Assembly (NCBI GenBank): GCA_964203275.1
Contig: CAXNMF010000003.1
Location: 124,001-188,000 of the forward strand
DNA length: 64,000 nt
DNA from: Ga0077527 sp945862135
GTDB taxonomy: Bacteria > Pseudomonadota > Gammaproteobacteria > Burkholderiales > SG8-41
Direction of reading: 5' to 3'
In this document: positions 25,932 to 35,181 of the stretch, one piece after another
Numbering within the stretch: position 1 is the stretch's first letter
Layout of the letters: each line of letters starts with the position of its first letter
The notes under the pieces: model-generated
The model's input: only the letters and a program-made list of their open reading frames with translations
Told to the model about the DNA's origin: nothing
The model's database searches: none
Position numbers and translations under genes: made by a program

Positions 25932-27209
25932 CTAGCGCACGGGCTCCAGCGCTTTCAAGCCGCCCATATACGGTTGCAAGGCTACGGGGATATCTACCCC
26001 CCCGTCAGCCCGCTGATAGTTCTCCAGCACGGCCACCAGCGTGCGTCCGACTGCAAGGCCGGAGCCGTTGAGGGTATGTACCAGTTCCGGTTTGTTCTTG
26101 TCGTTGCGGAAGCGCGCCTGCATGCGCCGCGCCTGGAAGCTTTCGAAGTTGCTGCAAGACGAAATCTCGCGGTAGGCGTTCTGCCCCGGCAGCCAGACTT
26201 CAATGTCGTAGGTCTTGGCTGACGAGAAACCCATATCGCCGGTGCACAGTGTCATGACGCGATACGGGAGCTCAAGTTTTTTCAGGATGATTTCCGCATG
26301 TCCCGTGAGCTGCTCGAGGCCTTCGTATGACTGATCCGGATGAACGATCTGCACCAGCTCAACCTTGTCGAACTGATGCTGGCGGATCATGCCGCGGGTG
26401 TCTTTGCCGTAGGAGCCGGCTTCGCGACGAAAACACGGCGTGTGACAGACAAATTTCAGCGGCATTTGTGACACATTGAGAATTTCGCCACGCACGATGT
26501 TCGTTACCGGCACTTCGGCTGTCGGAATCAGGTAGAGACCATCCGCAGTCACTGCAAACTGGTCGTCCTCAAACTTGGGGAACTGGCCGGTACCGCGCAT
26601 CGAATCGGCATTGACCAGATACGGCGCGTAAACCTCGGTGTAGCCGTGCTCTTCGGTATGCACGTTCAGCATGAACTGCGCCAGCGCGCGGTGCAGGCGC
26701 GACAGCCCGCCTTTCATGATGACAAAACGCGCACGGGCAATCTTGGTCGCCGTTTCGAAATCAAATAGACCGAGGCCTTCACCGAGGTCGACGTGATCCT
26801 TGGCTTCGAAGTCCAGTTTGCGCGGCTCACCGACGCGGCGCACTTCGACATTGGCATCGGCATCGCGGCCCGCCGGCACGCTGGCATGCGGAACATTGGG
26901 CACATGCATCAGAAAGTCGTTGAGCTGCTGCTGGACCTGTTCAAGCTTCGTTTCCAGTGTCTTCAGCTGTTCGGCCTGGGCGTTGACTTCGGCCATCAGC
27001 GCCGACGCATCTTCTTTTTTCGCCTTCAACTGGCCGATCTGCTTCGACAGCGCGTTACGGCGCGCCTGCAGATCTTGGGTTTCGGTCTGGATCGCCTTGC
27101 GTTCGTTTTCCAGCGCGGTGAATTGCGCCACATCGAGCACATAACCACGATCCGCAAGCCGCGAAGCAACGGCGGCGGTGTCCGCCCTTAATATTTGTAT
27201 GTCGAGCAT
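25932..27209 (-). CDS. serS: seryl-tRNA synthetase
   Basis: 425 residues. The N-terminal antiparallel coiled-coil arm (about 28-105), which grips the long variable arm of tRNA-Ser, is followed by the class II catalytic domain with motif 2 around F-R-R-E-A-G-S-Y-G-K-D-T-R-G and motif 3 around N-G-S-G-L-A-V-G-R. It charges tRNA-Ser with serine and, in Sec users, also charges tRNA-Sec as the first step of selenocysteine synthesis, which matters for the two UGSC genes. tRNA-Ser(CGA) lies 60 bp downstream on the same strand. Confidence 0.98.
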   Translation of the reverse strand: MLDIQILRADTAAVASRLADRGYVLDVAQFTALENERKAIQTETQDLQARRNALSKQIGQLKAKKEDASALMAEVNAQAEQLKTLETKLEQVQQQLNDFLMHVPNVPHASVPAGRDADANVEVRRVGEPRKLDFEAKDHVDLGEGLGLFDFETATKIARARFVIMKGGLSRLHRALAQFMLNVHTEEHGYTEVYAPYLVNADSMRGTGQFPKFEDDQFAVTADGLYLIPTAEVPVTNIVRGEILNVSQMPLKFVCHTPCFRREAGSYGKDTRGMIRQHQFDKVELVQIVHPDQSYEGLEQLTGHAEIILKKLELPYRVMTLCTGDMGFSSAKTYDIEVWLPGQNAYREISSCSNFESFQARRMQARFRNDKNKPELVHTLNGSGLAVGRTLVAVLENYQRADGGVDIPVALQPYMGGLKALEPVR

Positions 27210-27387
27210 GTCTGCTTCAGTCCATTTCAGCTTCAGTAAAAACTGATGATCAGCCTAACCGAAACCCGGACTGGTCCAATTCGTGAAAAGAACCGTGATT
27301 ATCGTTTAGATCACCCTCGCGGGCCAGTCCTTGACAGTCCGGCGACCACCCTCCTACAGTCGCCGCTCCTCCAAACGACACATCATC

Positions 27388-28263
27388 ATGTCCAATATAC
27401 GCACCCCCAATATCCCCAGTTTCATTCCGCATACCCGCGCCCCGCAGACGCGTTTCCCCAAAGGAGCGACGGACTGTCACGCCCATGTTTTCGGACCACA
27501 GGAACGGTTCCCGTATCTTGCCGGAGCCGCCTATATTCCGCCGGACGCCGTCACTACCGATTACGTCGGCATGCTGAAAAACAATGGTTGCGACCGCGGT
27601 GTGCTGGTCCAACCCAGCGTTTACGGCACCGACAACAGCTGCATGGTGGTTGCCTTGCGTTCCGGCCTGCATGCACTGCGTGGCATTGCCGTGGTTGAAG
27701 CCAACGTGACTGATCGCGAACTTGAAGATCTGCACTCAGCTGGCGTGCGCGGTGTGCGCATCAACTTGGCGTCGGAGACCGAAGGGTTGACACTTGCAGA
27801 TGGCGAGCGCCTCGCACCGCGCCTGAAAGCATTGGGCTGGCATCTGCAGTTCTATCTGGATCTGCCGAAAATGCCGGAAGCGGAATCACGGCTCGGCCAG
27901 TTGAAGATTGATATCGTCATCGACCACTTTGCGCGTTGCCAATCCGCGGAAGGTGTCGACTCGCCTGCATTTCAGGCGTTGCAGCGTTTGGTCCAGCGCG
28001 AGAATTGCTGGGCAAAAATCATGGGGCCGTATTTTGTTTCAAAGAATGCACCGTCGTATCCCGATGTCACACCGCTCGCGCGCGCGCTGGTCGCTGCAGC
28101 ACCGGATCGCATTGTCTGGGGCACCGACTGGCCGCACCCGGGTGCACGGGCATTGATGCCGGAGGATCATGTGCTGGCGGATCTGCTGGCGCAGTGGGTA
28201 CCGGACGAAGTGCAGCGCCGCAAGGTGCTGGTCGACAATCCCGCCCGTTTATACGGCTTCTAA
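27388..28263 (+). CDS. amidohydrolase-family hydrolase, PDC lactonase-like
   Basis: 291 residues from ATG 27388. Amidohydrolase-2 signatures are D-C-H-A-H-V-F-G-P (the H-x-H pair), I-D-H-F-A-R and W-G-T-D-W-P-H-P. Length and the opening P-K-G-A-T-D-C-H-A-H resemble LigI, which opens 2-pyrone-4,6-dicarboxylate in aromatic degradation, but no other lig gene is nearby, so the substrate is open. It is convergent with rarA. Confidence 0.85.
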   Translation: MSNIRTPNIPSFIPHTRAPQTRFPKGATDCHAHVFGPQERFPYLAGAAYIPPDAVTTDYVGMLKNNGCDRGVLVQPSVYGTDNSCMVVALRSGLHALRGIAVVEANVTDRELEDLHSAGVRGVRINLASETEGLTLADGERLAPRLKALGWHLQFYLDLPKMPEAESRLGQLKIDIVIDHFARCQSAEGVDSPAFQALQRLVQRENCWAKIMGPYFVSKNAPSYPDVTPLARALVAAAPDRIVWGTDWPHPGARALMPEDHVLADLLAQWVPDEVQRRKVLVDNPARLYGF

Positions 28264-28268
28264 AATTA

Positions 28269-28287
28269 CTTTAAAATCAATTAGTTA
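28269..28287 (+). repeat. A+T-rich intergenic motif, IHF-like (copy 1)
   Basis: CTTTAAAATCAATTAGTTA lies between two convergent stop codons. It differs by one base from 62622-62640 and fits the IHF consensus WATCAANNNNTTR preceded by an A-tract. Confidence 0.45.
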
Positions 28288-29598
28288 TTTCTTGCTGTCG
28301 CGATTAAGCTGGCGCAAATGTGCGAGCTTGTCGGCGATTTTTGCTTCCAGCCCACGATCCGTGGGCTGGTACAGCGACGGCGTCGCCATGCCGTCCGGCA
28401 GATAGGTTTCTCCAGCGGCATACGCACCCGGTTCGTCATGCGCGTAGCGATACTCGCGCCCGTAACCGAGATCCTTCATCAGCTTCGTCGGCGCATTGCG
28501 CAGGTGTTCCGGTACCGGGCTCGACTGATCGTTGCGCACGAGTTCGCGTGCGCGGTTGTAAGCCATATACGCCGCGTTGCTCTTCGGCGCCACTGCGAGA
28601 TATAGCGCGGCCTGCGCTAAAGCCAGTTCACCTTCCGGCGTACCCAGACGCTCGTAGGTTTCACAGGCATCCAGCGCCACACGTAAGGCGCGCGGATCGG
28701 CAAGACCGATGTCTTCCACCGCCATGCGAATCAATCGCCGCCCCATGTACAGCGGATCCGCGCCGCCATCGAGCATGCGCGTCAGCCAATACAGCGCCGC
28801 ATCGGGCGACGAACCGCGCACCGACTTGTGCAAGGCCGAGATCTGGTCGTAAAACGCATCGCCGCCCTTGTCGAATCGACGCAGGCTTTGTGTCAGCGTC
28901 TGCTTGACGAATTCATCGTCGACTTCCGTACGCTTGGTCTGCTCCGCGGCGGTAGCAACCTGCTCAACCAAATTCAGCAGCCGGCGTGCATCACCGTCTG
29001 CATAAGCCACCAGACTGTCGCGAGCGGAATCCGATAAAGTAAATAAAAACAATGACTTGGATACGCCACGCGCGACCAGCTCGGCGAGGTCAGCCGGGGT
29101 CAGTGGTTGCAACACATAGACGGCTGCGCGCGACAGCAAGGCACCGTTCACCTCGAACGACGGGTTCTCAGTGGTTGCGCTGATGAAGGTGATCAACCCC
29201 TGCTCGACGAAGGGCAGGAAGGCATCTTGTTGCGACTTGTTGAAGCGATGCACTTCATCCACAAAAAGGATAGTGCGCCGGCCGGACTGCTGCAGCACGG
29301 CCTCTGCGCGCGCCACTGCTTCGCGGATTTCCTTGACGCCGGACAGCACTGCCGAGATGGCGATGAACTCTGCGTCAAACGCCTGCGCCATCAGCCGCGC
29401 CAGTGTTGTCTTGCCGACGCCGGGTGGCCCCCAAAGGATCATCGAATGCGGTTTGCCAGCCTCGAATGCCAGCCGCAGCGGCTTGCCTGGCCCCAGAAGA
29501 TGCTGCTGACCAACCACCTCGTCCAGCGTACGAGGCCGCAGGCGCTCAGCCAGCGGCGCTTCCGGCTCCCGCTTGGCGAACAGATCGTTCACAGGCAA
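28285..29598 (-). CDS. rarA: replication-associated recombination protein A (AAA+ ATPase)
   Basis: 437 residues. Walker A G-P-P-G-V-G-K-T-T-L near residue 58, Walker B F-V-D-E-V-H-R-F, sensor S-A-T-T-E-N-P-S-F and the family block G-D-A-R-R-L-L-N are all present, followed by the helical tetramerisation region. RarA (MgsA) acts at stalled forks and interacts with SSB. It follows lolA by 10 bp on the same strand, the common betaproteobacterial order ftsK-lolA-rarA-serS. Confidence 0.96.
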   Translation of the reverse strand: MPVNDLFAKREPEAPLAERLRPRTLDEVVGQQHLLGPGKPLRLAFEAGKPHSMILWGPPGVGKTTLARLMAQAFDAEFIAISAVLSGVKEIREAVARAEAVLQQSGRRTILFVDEVHRFNKSQQDAFLPFVEQGLITFISATTENPSFEVNGALLSRAAVYVLQPLTPADLAELVARGVSKSLFLFTLSDSARDSLVAYADGDARRLLNLVEQVATAAEQTKRTEVDDEFVKQTLTQSLRRFDKGGDAFYDQISALHKSVRGSSPDAALYWLTRMLDGGADPLYMGRRLIRMAVEDIGLADPRALRVALDACETYERLGTPEGELALAQAALYLAVAPKSNAAYMAYNRARELVRNDQSSPVPEHLRNAPTKLMKDLGYGREYRYAHDEPGAYAAGETYLPDGMATPSLYQPTDRGLEAKIADKLAHLRQLNRDSKK

Positions 29599-29608
29599 CA
29601 GACCCCGC

Positions 29609-30217
29609 TCATTCAGTAATCACATCTGCGCCCTTGGGCGGCGTGAAGCGGAATACATCCGTCCCAAGGCGTGGATTGCGCTCAACATCGGCAAAGGTGA
29701 TCACGGTGACCTGGCCAAACTGGTCGCGTAATTCCATGGCCTCCAGACCGGATTTGCCGAATCCCATGCGCACACGTTCAAACATGGAATCACGGTTTTT
29801 CGGTAACGCTTCGAGCCAGTCGAGCCCCTTTTCAACCCCCAGATTGGTCAGCTTGTAGTCCCGCTCCAGATCGTTGCTGCCGGCAAGCAATGCTGCGGGG
29901 CTCGCACCCAGCGCGAGGTCAAGCTTGCGCACAGTGACCTGGTTGAGATCCTTGTCGTAAATCCACAGCCGCGTTCCGTCGCCAACGATGGTCTGCTCGT
30001 AGGGCTTGAGATAATCCCAGCGGAATTTTCCCGGCCGAGAGAACTGCATCACCCCCTGTGCCTGTTGCAGTTGCTTGAGGTTTTTGTCGAGAACCATTTG
30101 TGCAAAACGCGCCTTGACCGTCTGCGTCTGCGTCAGAAAGACCTTCAACGCATCGGTCGCGGCTGCCGAGGCCAGCATGGGCAGCCAGCAAATCAGGAAC
30201 AGCAGTTTGCGGATCAT
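29609..30217 (-). CDS. lolA: outer-membrane lipoprotein carrier protein LolA
   Basis: 202 residues with a signal peptide (M-I-R-K-L-L-F-L-I-C-W-L-P-M-L-A-S-A). The mature part shows the LolA pattern: T-V-K-A-R-F-A-Q, G-V-M-Q-F-S-R-P-G-K-F-R-W, P-Y-E-Q-T-I-V-G-D-G-x-R-L-W-I-Y-D-x-D-L-N-Q-V. It ferries lipoproteins from LolCDE to LolB across the periplasm. The ATG overlaps the stop of the preceding small gene (ATGA). Confidence 0.97.
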   Translation of the reverse strand: MIRKLLFLICWLPMLASAAATDALKVFLTQTQTVKARFAQMVLDKNLKQLQQAQGVMQFSRPGKFRWDYLKPYEQTIVGDGTRLWIYDKDLNQVTVRKLDLALGASPAALLAGSNDLERDYKLTNLGVEKGLDWLEALPKNRDSMFERVRMGFGKSGLEAMELRDQFGQVTVITFADVERNPRLGTDVFRFTPPKGADVITE

Positions 30218-30507
30218 GGGTTCTTTCTTGTACGCTCGATGTTGACGATACGTCCGGAACGCAATGTCACCGTTGTCAGGTGGGGATTGGCCGGGGTCGG
30301 AAAATAATAGAAGGACTTCAGACCCTCGCGGATATTATCGGTCACCCGCTGATCAGGTTTGCCTGCACGCAACAAAAGCTCTCCTTCAGTCATGCCATGC
30401 TCCAACCGGATATACACCTCAAAAGCCATTCCACGCGGCGGTTCATCAGCCGCCTGAACAAAAGGCGCCAACAACAGCAGCAAGAGGAACCATGTGCGAA
30501 TAGTCAT
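30214..30507 (-). CDS. small periplasmic protein between ftsK and lolA
   Basis: 97 residues from ATG 30507; the frame is open to 30657 but that extension overlaps ftsK. A signal peptide (M-T-I-R-T-W-F-L-L-L-L-L-L-A-P-F-V-Q-A) precedes a short domain with G-M-T-E-G-E-L-L-L-R-A-G-K-P and a beta hairpin ending T-V-T-L-R-S-G-R-I-V. This resembles the SmpA/BamE-like or DUF2845 style of small envelope proteins. It is coupled to lolA by a 4-bp overlap, so an envelope role is likely. Confidence 0.75.
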   Translation of the reverse strand: MTIRTWFLLLLLLAPFVQAADEPPRGMAFEVYIRLEHGMTEGELLLRAGKPDQRVTDNIREGLKSFYYFPTPANPHLTTVTLRSGRIVNIERTRKNP

Positions 30508-30562
30508 GTGGAGTCTGATCGCACGGAAGGCGAAAAGTTTGCCGATGTGCAAAAAACCCGGC

Positions 30563-32866
30563 TCAGTCGCCGTCCGAGGCTGAGGCTGGCGCCAACACTT
30601 CGCGATTACCGTTGGATTGCATCGTCGATACGAGTCCCGCGCGTTCCATCTGCTCAATCAGTCTTGCGGCGCGGTTATAACCGATGCGGAGATGGCGCTG
30701 GACCAGCGAAATCGACGGACGACGGGTCTTGAGGACAATCGCCACGGCCTGATCATAGAGCGGATCGGATTCAGCATCGCCGCCTTCGGCGCCGTCACCG
30801 CTGCTGTCGCTGGCAGACTCCGGACTCTCAAGGACCTCTTCAATATACTGCGGCTGCGCCAGACTCTTCAGGTGTTCGACGACCTTATGTACTTCCTGAT
30901 CATCGACAAAAGCGCCGTGAACACGCTGGGGGTAACCCTGCCCCGGCGGGAGGAACAACATGTCTCCCTGACCCAGCAGCGCTTCAGCGCCCATCTGATC
31001 AAGAATGGTCCGCGAATCAACTTTGGCTGAGACCTGGAAGGCAATCCGCGTCGGAATATTGGCTTTGATCAAACCGGTAATCACGTCTACCGATGGCCTC
31101 TGCGTCGCAAGAATCAGGTGAATGCCCGCAGCACGCGCCTTCTGCGCCAGCCGCGCAATCAGTTCCTCGACCTTTTTGCCGACTACCATCATCAAGTCGG
31201 CCAGTTCGTCAATAACCACGACGATCAGCGACATTTCCAGCAGCGGCACAGGATTTTCCGGTGTGGAAGCAATCGGATTATTGAGCGGTGCTTTCTTCTT
31301 GATTGCCTCACGCACCTTCTGATTGAAGCCTGCCATGTTGCGCACGCCCAGCACCGACATCAGCTTGTAGCGGCGTTCCATTTCACCGACGCACCAGCTG
31401 AGCGCATTGGCCGCCTGACGCATATCCGTCACCACCGGCGCCAGCAAATGCGGGATACCTTCATAAACGGAAAGCTCCAGCATCTTCGGATCAACAAGGA
31501 TCAGCCTGACCTGCGAAGGCGGTGCCTTGTAAACCAGCGATAGAATCATCGCATTGATCGCGACCGACTTGCCCGACCCGGTCGTGCCCGCGACCAAAAG
31601 ATGCGGCATGCGCGCCAGATCGGCCACAATCGGATGCCCTGCGATGTCTTTACCCAGCGCCATGGTCAGCGGAGATGCCATATCGGCATAAACCTGCGAA
31701 CTCAGAATCTCCGACAAGCGCACCATCTGCCGCTTGGGATTGGGAATCTCAAGCCCCATGCAACTCTTGCCCGGAATGGTCTCGACCACGCGAATGCTGA
31801 GCACTGACAGGGCGCGCGCCAGATCGCGCACAAGGTTGATGATCTGACTGCCCTTCACCCCTACTGCCGGCTCAATCTCAAAGCGGGTCACCACAGGCCC
31901 TGGGTAAGCCGCAAGCACCTTCACCTCGACGCCAAAATCGAGCAGTTTTTTCTCGATCAGCCGCGATGTGAATTCCAGAGTGTCGGCAGATACCGTTTCC
32001 ACATTTTCGTCAGCCGGATCCAGCAGATTCAGGGGCGGCAGCAGGCTGTCCGGCAATTCCTCGAACAGCGGCACCTGCTTTTCTTTCTGGACGCGCACCG
32101 ATTTCGGTATCTCAATACGCGGAGGTTCGATGCGGACCGGTTCATGCGCTTCGATTTTTTTCTTGCTGTCTTCGACCGCATCCTTACGCGCAACAACCGC
32201 GACCTCACCCGCCTTCCGGTCTTCGCGCTCACGAAGCTTGGCAACCACAAAGTCATACAAGCGTTCAGTCCCGGCGCCGACATACTCGATGACCGCAAGC
32301 CAGGACGTGCCGGTGAACAGACTCAGACCTGCAGCAAAAAGTGCCAGCAGCAACAGCGTTGCGCCGGTAAATCCGGCAATACCGGCCAAGCCGTTACCAA
32401 CCAGCGCCCCCAGCGCTCCACCCGGGGAACCGGGAAGCAGGGCCTTCAGTGTATAGAGTCTGAGCGACTCCAAGCCGCAACTGGCAAGCAGCAAGACAAC
32501 AAAGCCAACCAGCACGACAGCGTAGGAACGGCGATCCGCTTCCCGCTCTGTTTCAATACGCCGGAATCCCCACAGCACCAAAGCGCCGCACAACACCACC
32601 CACCAATACGCTGAAATACCAAAGACAAACAACAGCAGATCAGCGATGTAGGCGCCAATAACCCCGCCTGCATTTGCGATATGGTCCGGCACCACGCTGT
32701 GCGACCACCCTGGATCGCCTTTGTGAAACGTAAACAGGACAAGCAGCAGGAACAGTGCTACTGCGAGAAAAGCCAGCCACCAGGATTCCCTGACAAGAGC
32801 AGCGATCTTGGGCGGCAAGGGATTGCGCGCCATCTTGGCATCGAGTGATTTATCGCTGGCCGGCAT
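30563..32866 (-). CDS. ftsK: DNA translocase FtsK
   Basis: 767 residues from ATG 32866, which has GGAAA just upstream; the longer frame to 32878 would need a TTG. Four N-terminal membrane helices (about 20-180) are followed by a short linker, then the motor with Walker A in G-T-T-G-S-G-K-S-V-A, Walker B V-V-I-D-E-L-A-D-L-M, and A-T-Q-R-P-S-V-D-V-I-T-G. A C-terminal gamma winged helix (S-I-S-L-V-Q-R-H-L-R-I-G-Y-N-R-A) reads KOPS. It moves chromosomes at the division septum and activates XerCD at dif. The linker is short compared with the 1300-residue E. coli protein, as usual outside enterics. Confidence 0.97.
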   Translation of the reverse strand: MPASDKSLDAKMARNPLPPKIAALVRESWWLAFLAVALFLLLVLFTFHKGDPGWSHSVVPDHIANAGGVIGAYIADLLLFVFGISAYWWVVLCGALVLWGFRRIETEREADRRSYAVVLVGFVVLLLASCGLESLRLYTLKALLPGSPGGALGALVGNGLAGIAGFTGATLLLLALFAAGLSLFTGTSWLAVIEYVGAGTERLYDFVVAKLREREDRKAGEVAVVARKDAVEDSKKKIEAHEPVRIEPPRIEIPKSVRVQKEKQVPLFEELPDSLLPPLNLLDPADENVETVSADTLEFTSRLIEKKLLDFGVEVKVLAAYPGPVVTRFEIEPAVGVKGSQIINLVRDLARALSVLSIRVVETIPGKSCMGLEIPNPKRQMVRLSEILSSQVYADMASPLTMALGKDIAGHPIVADLARMPHLLVAGTTGSGKSVAINAMILSLVYKAPPSQVRLILVDPKMLELSVYEGIPHLLAPVVTDMRQAANALSWCVGEMERRYKLMSVLGVRNMAGFNQKVREAIKKKAPLNNPIASTPENPVPLLEMSLIVVVIDELADLMMVVGKKVEELIARLAQKARAAGIHLILATQRPSVDVITGLIKANIPTRIAFQVSAKVDSRTILDQMGAEALLGQGDMLFLPPGQGYPQRVHGAFVDDQEVHKVVEHLKSLAQPQYIEEVLESPESASDSSGDGAEGGDAESDPLYDQAVAIVLKTRRPSISLVQRHLRIGYNRAARLIEQMERAGLVSTMQSNGNREVLAPASASDGD

Positions 32867-32968
32867 TAGTTTCCGCAATATTGGAACGATGGAGTGGCAT
32901 TAAGTCGATGATTATAAGTGAAAACCCATCGGTTACTGCAGTCCGGTCAATTACGCCAGCTGCAAAAA

Positions 32969-32996
32969 CAAACCCCGCCATGCAGGGCGGGGTTTG
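32969..32996 (-). terminator. Rho-independent terminator of the FecR-domain gene
   Basis: An 11-bp stem (CAAACCCCGCC and complement) is followed on the minus strand by five T, 22 bp beyond the stop codon. Confidence 0.85.
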
Positions 32997-33017
32997 AGGG
33001 CGTGCCATCTACGCAGT

Positions 33018-33719
33018 TCAGCGGACGATGCACTCCTGATTGGCGCCACCACGTATTGCTCCGCCACCCACGCCGAGCGTGAACGGCAATTGGCTCAGGT
33101 TAAGACCGGGATCACCTGGCAGCAGCACCGGGGGCTTGCCCGGATCTTGCGCAAAACCGAATTGCCCCTCGCCGATCAGCTGGGCACCGCCCTGGTTCTG
33201 CATGATGTAACTGCCGGTGTAGGTCGTGTGGTAAGTGCCGGGAGGCAGATTGCCGCAAGCCGAAGCACATTCCACAGTGTCCCCTGAAGATCCGCGAATC
33301 CCGATCGTCGCAGTCGAAGTGCCGATCTTGTAGGCATCCTGATTACCGCGCTTGCCGATAAGGCCGGTCACCGTACGCAAGCCGCCCTTGAGGAGGCGCA
33401 TGAACATGGTATCTCCCTGCGGCTTTTCCTGGGAAAAGACGTAAGACTCCAGCTTCATGGTTGTATTGGGACGCATCGTAGCTGCACTGCCGTCCGTGAA
33501 ATTGATTTGCGCGTAGCTGTCACGCTGAGTGGTCAGAATGTCGCCGGGCTGGACCTCTGACTTCTGGGAAAGGATGCGCACTGATCCATCCGGCCGCTGC
33601 ACAGACATCGTACCGCTTAAATGTGTGATAACACCGGCACCAGCAGCAAACGCTGAAGTCGTGATGAACGTCAGCGCAAACACCGCCGTGCTCTTGAGAA
33701 ACCCCTGCATCTTGAACAT
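33018..33719 (-). CDS. exported FecR-domain protein
   Basis: 233 residues; GGGAG precedes the ATG. A signal peptide ending F-A-A is followed by a FecR-type beta-helical domain (G-D-I-L-T-T-Q-R-D-S-Y-A-Q-I-N-F-T-D-G-S, R-P-N-T-T-M-K-L-E-S-Y, A-T-I-G-I-R-G-S-S-G-D-T). There is no anti-sigma N-terminus or membrane anchor and no sigma factor next to it, so this is the stand-alone periplasmic type rather than a signalling FecR. A CRP-like operator lies about 130 bp upstream. Function unknown. Confidence 0.8.
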   Translation of the reverse strand: MFKMQGFLKSTAVFALTFITTSAFAAGAGVITHLSGTMSVQRPDGSVRILSQKSEVQPGDILTTQRDSYAQINFTDGSAATMRPNTTMKLESYVFSQEKPQGDTMFMRLLKGGLRTVTGLIGKRGNQDAYKIGTSTATIGIRGSSGDTVECASACGNLPPGTYHTTYTGSYIMQNQGGAQLIGEGQFGFAQDPGKPPVLLPGDPGLNLSQLPFTLGVGGGAIRGGANQECIVR

Positions 33720-33847
33720 GACTATCTCCCTTAGGGCGCGCTCCCCGCAACACGCGGGAATCGGATAAACCGTTGCCCAAACACGCCTATTCTAATACCA
33801 GAAAGCAACATTGCAGGCAGGAACAGCAACACAACCCATTGAGCAAC

Positions 33848-33863
33848 TGTGAGAAAAATCACG
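33848..33863. promoter_or_regulatory. CRP-type operator
   Basis: TGTGAGAAAAATCACG matches TGTGA-N6-TCACA at 9 of 10 fixed positions. It lies between a CRP-like regulator gene and the FecR-domain gene, 129 bp upstream of the latter's start. Confidence 0.65.
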
Positions 33864-33903
33864 CGATACGACATCAAGGTGCCTCGCGCAGTGTCCCAAG
33901 CCC

Positions 33904-34590
33904 TCAAGTGGGCCCGCGGTGCCCCATGGACTGACGATCAAGAACAATAATTTTGCGCTTGTCGGTTCGGATCAGGTTCTTTTCCTGAAGGTCCTTGATG
34001 ACGCGGCTTACCATCTCGCGGGAGGCGCCGATCATGCGTGCTATTTCCTGTTTGGGCGGAGCTCGCTGCACAACCCAGCAACCATCAATCAGTTCCGCCA
34101 TTTCAATGATCAATCGGGCAACACGCCCGTGAACGTCGATCAATGCCAGGCTCTCAATTTTTCGATCCGCATCACGCAGTCGTTTGACGAGATTTTTGAT
34201 CACCAGCATGGCAACCTCGCCATTGCTTTCCATCCAGGAAAGGAATGCGGTACGGGGAATACGCAATGTTTCGCAGGGCTCCAGCGTTTCGACGGTGGCT
34301 GAGCTCGGGAGATTGTCCAGCAATCCCATCTCGCCGACAAAGTCCTGCGCGCCCAGCATCGTGAGGATGACTTCGCGCCCATCCTCATCCGGAATAAGCA
34401 CTTTCACGCGACCGGATAGGATTATGTAAAGGGCATCCGTCTCCTCACCTGCCCGCAGTATCGCTGTTGCGCGAGGGTAGCTTCGATGTTGCACGCAGGA
34501 TGCGAGGGTCGCAATCTGCTGATCGGAGAACGATGAGAGCAGAGGAACGGTTTTGAGAATTTGGGGGTTGGGAATGATGGGCGGTGGCAT
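33904..34590 (-). CDS. Crp/Fnr-family transcription regulator
   Basis: 228 residues. The cNMP-binding jelly roll holds G-E-E-T-D-A-L-Y-I-I-L-S-G and F-V-G-E-M-G-L-L-D-N-L-P-S-S-A-T-V, with S-S-A instead of the R-S-A that contacts cAMP phosphate. There is no Fnr-type cysteine cluster. A long dimer helix and a winged helix follow, with recognition helix G-A-S-R-E-M-V-S-R; the R-E-x-x-x-R spacing equals that of CRP (S-R-E-T-V-G-R), which predicts TGTGA half-sites. Such a site lies 41 bp beyond its stop, upstream of the next gene. The effector could be cAMP, c-di-GMP or none. Confidence 0.9.
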   Translation of the reverse strand: MPPPIIPNPQILKTVPLLSSFSDQQIATLASCVQHRSYPRATAILRAGEETDALYIILSGRVKVLIPDEDGREVILTMLGAQDFVGEMGLLDNLPSSATVETLEPCETLRIPRTAFLSWMESNGEVAMLVIKNLVKRLRDADRKIESLALIDVHGRVARLIIEMAELIDGCWVVQRAPPKQEIARMIGASREMVSRVIKDLQEKNLIRTDKRKIIVLDRQSMGHRGPT

Positions 34591-35181
34591 TTTGTTTTGT
34601 CACAATCCGGGGTTTTTTCCCATATGGCGGACTGCCATCTGCGTTTAAGAAGTTTATGTTGCCAGAATATACTGCAATAGTCATGCCCCTTGTTTCGATC
34701 GCTCCTTTCAGCCCGCCCTTCTTTGCCGGAACTGTCCGTGGACCCGCTCAGGGGCCAGGAACCACAGTGAGGAATGAGGAATGGCACGCAATCGGTGCGT
34801 TTGATAACCCCATCAAGCTGGAAATCGAGAATCCTTTCTCCTGACGACACAGCGCCCATTGGCTGAAACAGGGCATCAGCAAAGTCGAGTAAAAACAATA
34901 CCTGTACGATACCCCCCTCCTCCAAATGCACCATATCCGTGCCTGCGGTAGTCGTCAGACTCACCAAAACGCCATCCACATACCCGGCCGACATCTGCAT
35001 CCCCACTAAAATGGAACATCAGGCAAGTTGCATACTAAATTTTGCATCGTCGGAGAATCGACTTTTCTTTATATAGCAAAGGGTTACGCTTATTTTTGCG
35101 GCATTCGCGTTATCGCCTGCGTCGCATCAACCTGTTAAAGTCGCGTTTTTCCAGAATTCACCTTCCTTACCTCCATAAATC
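34591..35181. other. intergenic region between the CRP-like gene and trxB
   Basis: About 590 bp. A minus-strand frame (34422-35006) covers much of it but overlaps the regulator's 5' end in another frame and shows no motif or ribosome site. The region should hold divergent promoters. I see no supportable gene. Confidence 0.45.

Noticed and set aside
29020..29070. A+T-rich motif (AATAAAAACAATGACTT) inside rarA as a repeat insertion
   Set aside because: It resembles the intergenic motif, but the encoded segment keeps normal RarA length, so chance is likelier than insertion.
34422..35006. 194-codon minus-strand open frame upstream of and overlapping the CRP-like gene
   Set aside because: It overlaps the regulator's 5' end in another frame, has no ribosome site or recognisable motif, and the second half is a frame shadow.
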